Below, piece after piece: positions 5,494 through 8,719 of a DNA stretch of 8,719 nt. The notes beneath the pieces were generated by a model. That model was not told the origin of the DNA. It worked only from the letters and a program-made list of their open reading frames with translations, and did not search any database. Origin of the DNA: an uncultured Bacilli bacterium (lineage in GTDB: Bacteria > Bacillota_I > Bacilli_A > RF39 > UBA660); the NCBI GenBank assembly GCA_904502155.1, contig CAJGDV010000044.1, forward strand, positions 1 to 8,719, given 5' to 3'. How positions within the stretch are numbered: the stretch's first letter is position 1; every line of letters begins with the position of its first letter. The position numbers and the translations under genes are program-made.

Positions 5494-6501
5494 ATGCTTA
5501 ATAAATTATATGACAATATAAAAAAATTTATAAAATCAAATTATAAAGATTTAATTTTATTAATATTAGTTGTTTTTATAACAACTTATCAGTTTCCATA
5601 CTATGTAGATGCTCCAGGTGGTTTAATAAATGCTACTGAAAGAGTAGAAATAGATGGAGGATATAAAAGTGAAGGTTCTTTTAATATGGCATATGTAAGA
5701 GAAATGCCAGGGACTGTAGCATCTTTATTTCTAGCTTTTGTTTTTGATTCATGGGATGTAATTAAAGAAGAAGAAGTAACAGCATCAAATGAAACAGTCG
5801 AAGAAATGAATACGAGAGGTAAATTATATTTACAATCAAGTAATAATAATGCTATGTTATACGCCTATACAAGAGCGGGAAAAGAAGTAGAAGTAAGTAA
5901 CAATAGATTAGTATTACTTTACAAATTCCCTGAAGCTAAAACTGATATGAAAATAGGGGATATCATTAGAAAAGTAGATAATATTGAAGTAAAAGAACAT
6001 GCTGATATAAGTAAAATATTAGAAAACAAAAATGCTAATGATATTATTACCTTAACTGTTGAAAATAATAAAAAAGAATATATTAGAACTGCAACACTTA
6101 CAAAAGAAAAGAAAATAGGTATTTTACTTCAAATTATGTATGATATAGAAGCAGACCCTGAATGTAAATTTAAGTTTGCTAAAAAAGAATCAGGACCATC
6201 TGGTGGTTTAATGACTGCACTTACAATATATAATAGTTTAGTAGAAGAAGATATTACTTATGGCCTTAAAATAGCAGGAACAGGAACTATAGAAAATGAT
6301 GGATCAGTAGGTGAAATAGGTGGTATTAAATATAAACTAATGGGAGTAGTTAAAAAGAAAGCAGATATCTTTTTCTGTCCTGAAGGTTCTAATTATAAAG
6401 AGGCTATGAAAGTTAAAGAAAAAGAAGGTTATGATATTGAAATAGTTGGTGTTGAAAATTTTGATGAAGCACTAGAATATTTAAAAAATTATAAAAAATA
6501 A
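5494..6501 (+). CDS. ylbL: YlbL/DdcP-like membrane-anchored PDZ-Lon protease
   Basis: A 335-residue protein close to the usual length of about 340. A single N-terminal membrane anchor (residues 19-36) is followed by an extracytoplasmic part: a family-specific N domain starting YYVDAPGG (36-43), a PDZ-like domain (about 138-203, with MKIGDIIRKVDNIEV at 152-166), and a Lon-type S16 peptidase domain (207-334). The catalytic Ser-Lys dyad is visible: S236 in SGPSGGLM and K279 in GEIGGIKYKL. Unlike ATP-dependent Lon there is no AAA+ module. In B. subtilis the homologue (YlbL, renamed DdcP) clears the division inhibitor YneA after DNA damage, and streptococcal SepM of the same family processes competence peptide; the substrate here is unknown. 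Neighbours are the divergent ylbJ-like gene and the convergent greA. Start ATG is supported by AAGGAG at 5480. The gene ends directly in a terminator hairpin whose first base is the last base of the stop codon. Confidence 0.93.
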   Translation: MLNKLYDNIKKFIKSNYKDLILLILVVFITTYQFPYYVDAPGGLINATERVEIDGGYKSEGSFNMAYVREMPGTVASLFLAFVFDSWDVIKEEEVTASNETVEEMNTRGKLYLQSSNNNAMLYAYTRAGKEVEVSNNRLVLLYKFPEAKTDMKIGDIIRKVDNIEVKEHADISKILENKNANDIITLTVENNKKEYIRTATLTKEKKIGILLQIMYDIEADPECKFKFAKKESGPSGGLMTALTIYNSLVEEDITYGLKIAGTGTIENDGSVGEIGGIKYKLMGVVKKKADIFFCPEGSNYKEAMKVKEKEGYDIEIVGVENFDEALEYLKNYKK

Positions 6502-6533
6502 AAAATCAGAAATAAATCTTTCTGATTTTTTTT
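6501..6533. terminator. Bidirectional terminator between ylbL-like and greA
   Basis: A 12-bp perfect stem (6501-6512 with 6519-6530; core TCAGAAA/TTTCTGA) closes a 6-nt loop TAAATC. On the plus strand the right arm runs into nine T (6525-6533). On the minus strand the stem runs into T-rich sequence inside the ylbL-like 3' end, so the same hairpin can end both transcripts. It abuts the ylbL-like stop codon and overlaps the greA stop codon (6532-6534). Confidence 0.9.
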
Positions 6534-6963
6534 AGACTATATCTAAAACTTCAAACTTAGATATATATCCGTCAACTTCATATTGTCTATAATCACCAAT
6601 TTTAGAATTCATTAATTCCATTCCCATCATACTACTAGGAGATATCTTGTTTTCAAAAATATCAACTTCATTTTGACCAACAAGTTTAAATTCTTCGATT
6701 TCACCATCATCAAATTTAACTTTGTATGTTTTACTTTCCATAATAATATGATTATTTAAAATATACTCTAATTTAGCAATTTGATATTCTATTTCGTCAT
6801 ATTCCATTAATGCTGCATCATATTCAGCATTTTCAGGTAAATCACCAAGTTCAGTCGCATATTTTAAACTTTCGGCAATTTCTATTCTTCTAACTTTTTT
6901 TAGATAGTCTAATTTTTGTATTAAGGCTTCTAAGCCTTCCTTTGTAATCATCTCTTTCATCAT
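6532..6963 (-). CDS. greA: Transcription elongation factor GreA, short form
   Basis: GreA binds the RNA polymerase secondary channel and stimulates cleavage of backtracked transcripts. The N-terminal coiled coil (residues 5-72) carries the acidic tip in LGDLPENAEYDAA (39-51), with D41 and E44 at the same numbers as the metal-holding residues of E. coli GreA. The C-terminal FKBP-like domain (about 79-143) contains EEFKLVGQNEVD, NKISPSSMMGMELM and KIGD. The protein is 143 residues against about 158 for the family: roughly 12 residues are missing between the coiled coil and the EEF strand, where a beta strand normally lies (by eye against remembered E. coli GreA). Two adjacent ATG codons (6961-6963 and 6958-6960) follow GGAGGT; the second has the more usual 8-nt spacing, so the product may lack one Met. 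It has its own consensus promoter and shares a terminator with the ylbL-like gene. Confidence 0.92.
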   Translation of the reverse strand: MMKEMITKEGLEALIQKLDYLKKVRRIEIAESLKYATELGDLPENAEYDAALMEYDEIEYQIAKLEYILNNHIIMESKTYKVKFDDGEIEEFKLVGQNEVDIFENKISPSSMMGMELMNSKIGDYRQYEVDGYISKFEVLDIV

Positions 6964-6968
6964 TAAAT

Positions 6969-6974
6969 ACCTCC
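6969..6974 (-). promoter_or_regulatory. Ribosome binding site of greA
   Basis: GGAGGT on the minus strand lies 5 nt from the first ATG (6963) and 8 nt from the second ATG (6960). The spacing favours the second, but either could be used. Confidence 0.75.
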
Positions 6975-7024
6975 ATATTTAATGACCTTTAAAAACTAGC
7001 AATATCTCTTTGAAAACTAAATTA

Positions 7025-7053
7025 ATTATATTTAACTTCTTTTATTTTGTCAA
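7025..7053 (-). promoter_or_regulatory. Perfect consensus sigma-A promoter of greA
   Basis: On the minus strand TTGACA (7048-7053), a 17-bp spacer and TATAAT (7025-7030) match the housekeeping consensus at all twelve positions with the best spacing. The predicted start is near 7018, giving a leader of about 55 nt. The greA transcript should therefore be strong and independent of neighbours. Confidence 0.9.
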
Positions 7054-7072
7054 ATTTATGATAAAATAAAAC

Positions 7073-7079
7073 AAGGTGA
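7073..7079 (+). promoter_or_regulatory. Ribosome binding site that selects a GTG start for mutS
   Basis: AAGGTGA lies 5 nt before GTG (7085). The nearby ATG (7083-7085) is followed at once by TGA in its own frame, so it cannot start a protein; the mutS frame begins at the overlapping GTG. A mutS promoter must lie between here and the greA promoter. TATGAT (7057-7062) is a possible -10, but I see no -35 at normal spacing. Confidence 0.75.
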
Positions 7080-7084
7080 TTAAT

Positions 7085-8719
7085 GTGAAACGTGAAGATG
7101 TAGACTTAAATAAAGTTACCCCAATGATGAGACAATATTTAGAAATTAAAGGAGCTAATCCTGATATTGTTATCTTTTTCCGTTTAGGAGACTTTTATGA
7201 AATGTTTTTTGAAGATGCTATAAATGTATCAAGAGAATTAGAACTTACATTAACAGGTAAAAATGCAGGTTTAGAAGAACGCATTCCAATGTGTGGTATT
7301 CCTCATCATGCTAGTAATATATATATTGAAAAATTAGTAGAAAAAGGATATAAAGTAGGAATTTGTGAACAACTTACAGATCCTAAAGAAACAAAAGGAA
7401 TTGTTGAAAGAGGATTAATACAAATAATATCTAAAGGGACAATTATAAATAATGATTCTTTAAATGAACTTGAAAATAATTATATTGGTTCCCTTATTAA
7501 AGATGATAACTATATATTAACATTATCAGACCTTTCAACAGGTGAAATAAACCTTTATGAAATTACTGATAATGTTATAAATGAAATATTAAATAAAAAT
7601 GTAAAAGAACTTATAGTAACAAGTACTATTGATAAAAATATTATAGATCAACTTAAAAAACAATATAGTCTTTTAATAACAACATTTGACTTAATAGAAA
7701 GTAATATAGAATATAATTACTTAAGTGAAAACTTAGATGAAAAATTTAAATTAGGTGTTAATCATTTACTTTCTTATTTTACTAAAACACAAATGAGAAG
7801 TTTAAGTCATATGCAAATGCCTAAAATTATTGAAAACAAAAAAGTATTAAAAATGGATATTCATACAAAAAGAAATTTAGAACTTACTGAAACATTAAGA
7901 CTTAAAGAACGTACATATTCTTTATTATGGTTATTAGATAAGACTAAAACAGCGATGGGTTCTAGAATGCTTAAAAAATTTATTGAAAATCCTTTAATAG
8001 ATAAAAATGAAATTGAAAAAAGATATGATGTTGTTGATACTTTAAATCAAGAATTTTTACTTAAAAGTGAACTACAAGAATTTTTAGGTGAAGTTTATGA
8101 CTTAGAAAGATTAGCTGGTAGAATCTCTTTTGGAAATGCTAATGCAAGAGATTTAATACAACTAAGATCTAGTTTAAAAGTATTACCATTTATAAAACAA
8201 ATTTTAGAAGAAATTAATTTTTATAAAACTATTAAACCAATGGATGATTTATATAATTTACTTTTATCTAGTATTTACGATAATCCGCCAATTGGTTTAA
8301 AAGAAGGATATCTAATAAAAAGTGGTTTTAATAGTGAACTTGATGAACTTAAAGATATTAGAGGAAACGGAAAAGATTTTATAGCCCGTTTTGAAACAGA
8401 AGAAAGAGAAAAAACAGGAATTAAAAACTTAAAAGTAGGTTACAATAAAGTTTTTGGATATTATATAGAAGTTTCTAAAGGTAATACTAATTTAGTTAAA
8501 GATGAGTATGGTTATGAAAGAAAACAAACTTTAGCTAATTGTGAAAGATATATAAGTCCTATTTTAAAAGAAAAAGAGGCTCTTATTTTAAATGCAGAAG
8601 AAAAAATAATTGAACTTGAATATAATTTATTTATTAATATTAGAAATAAAGTTAAAGAGTATATTAAAGATTTACAAGATATTGCTAAAACAATTAGTGA
8701 AATAGATGTATTACAGTCT
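7085..8719 (+). CDS. mutS: DNA mismatch repair protein MutS (3' end outside window)
   Basis: The frame is open from GTG 7085 to the last base, 545 codons, so the gene is 3'-partial (a full MutS is about 850). MutS recognises mismatches and small loops in new DNA and recruits MutL. The N-terminus VTPMMRQYLEIK (11-22) and FFRLGDFYEMFFEDA (31-45) are typical; F37 and E39 form the Phe-x-Glu mismatch-reading motif. Other landmarks are RIPMCGIPHHA (about 68-78), GYKVGICEQLTDP, the lever/core segment KTAMGSRMLKKFIENPL and the clamp-proximal VGYNKVFGYYIEVSK (about 452-466). These mark MutS1 rather than MutS2. The window ends at DVLQS, just before the ATPase domain, so the Walker motifs cannot be judged. 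The start is GTG with AAGGTGA upstream; position relative to TPM agrees with other MutS proteins. It is divergent from greA. Confidence 0.97.
   Translation, partial: MKREDVDLNKVTPMMRQYLEIKGANPDIVIFFRLGDFYEMFFEDAINVSRELELTLTGKNAGLEERIPMCGIPHHASNIYIEKLVEKGYKVGICEQLTDPKETKGIVERGLIQIISKGTIINNDSLNELENNYIGSLIKDDNYILTLSDLSTGEINLYEITDNVINEILNKNVKELIVTSTIDKNIIDQLKKQYSLLITTFDLIESNIEYNYLSENLDEKFKLGVNHLLSYFTKTQMRSLSHMQMPKIIENKKVLKMDIHTKRNLELTETLRLKERTYSLLWLLDKTKTAMGSRMLKKFIENPLIDKNEIEKRYDVVDTLNQEFLLKSELQEFLGEVYDLERLAGRISFGNANARDLIQLRSSLKVLPFIKQILEEINFYKTIKPMDDLYNLLLSSIYDNPPIGLKEGYLIKSGFNSELDELKDIRGNGKDFIARFETEEREKTGIKNLKVGYNKVFGYYIEVSKGNTNLVKDEYGYERKQTLANCERYISPILKEKEALILNAEEKIIELEYNLFINIRNKVKEYIKDLQDIAKTISEIDVLQS

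Noticed and set aside
7083..7085. ATG as start of mutS
   Set aside because: The next codon in that frame is TGA. Only the overlapping GTG at 7085 opens the conserved MutS frame.
1..8719. Reassigned genetic code (TGA as Trp), considered because of the low GC and TAA/TAG-only stops
   Set aside because: Tryptophan is written TGG in the genes here and no gene needs TGA read-through to complete its domains. Lack of TGA stops in seven genes is too small a sample to argue reassignment.

Overview
The window is very AT-rich with A/T-ending codons, strong AGGAGG-type ribosome binding sites and sigma-A-like promoters. All seven stop codons seen are TAA (six) or TAG (one), and tryptophan is written TGG. 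Together with a Bacillus-type ylbJ/ylbL pair, a ComGA-like secretion ATPase and full-type mutS and greA, this points to a low-GC Bacillota, probably an uncultured member of the Bacilli. A Mycoplasma-like genome is unlikely because a MutS1 gene is present, but I cannot fix the lineage further. Coding is dense and gene directions alternate.

Left part (1-1863): an unrecognised small gene (+) converges on a type II secretion/type IV pilus assembly ATPase (-). The two share one bidirectional terminator hairpin that overlaps both stop codons. The ATPase carries an extra acidic C-terminal tail encoded by 27-bp tandem repeats.

Middle (1864-4506): a divergent promoter region separates the ATPase from two overlapping genes (+) for unusually large prepilin-like proteins. 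The first ends in a MucBP-like domain. The second is a pilin N-terminus followed by an Ig-like domain and a ~260-residue glycine-rich domain that resembles the extracellular glycine-rich domain of animal ALK/LTK receptors. I infer that the ATPase powers assembly of a pilus or pseudopilus on which these two proteins are minor or tip subunits. The platform protein, prepilin peptidase and major pilin are not in the window.

Right part (4496-8719): a YlbJ-like membrane protein (-) overlaps the tail of the second pilin gene, and a striking inverted repeat lies inside its 3' end. Only 32 bp away and divergent is a YlbL/DdcP-like Lon-type membrane protease (+). This converges on a short GreA (-) through a second bidirectional terminator. 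A consensus promoter for greA lies back-to-back with the start of mutS (+). mutS runs off the right edge of the window and starts at GTG.
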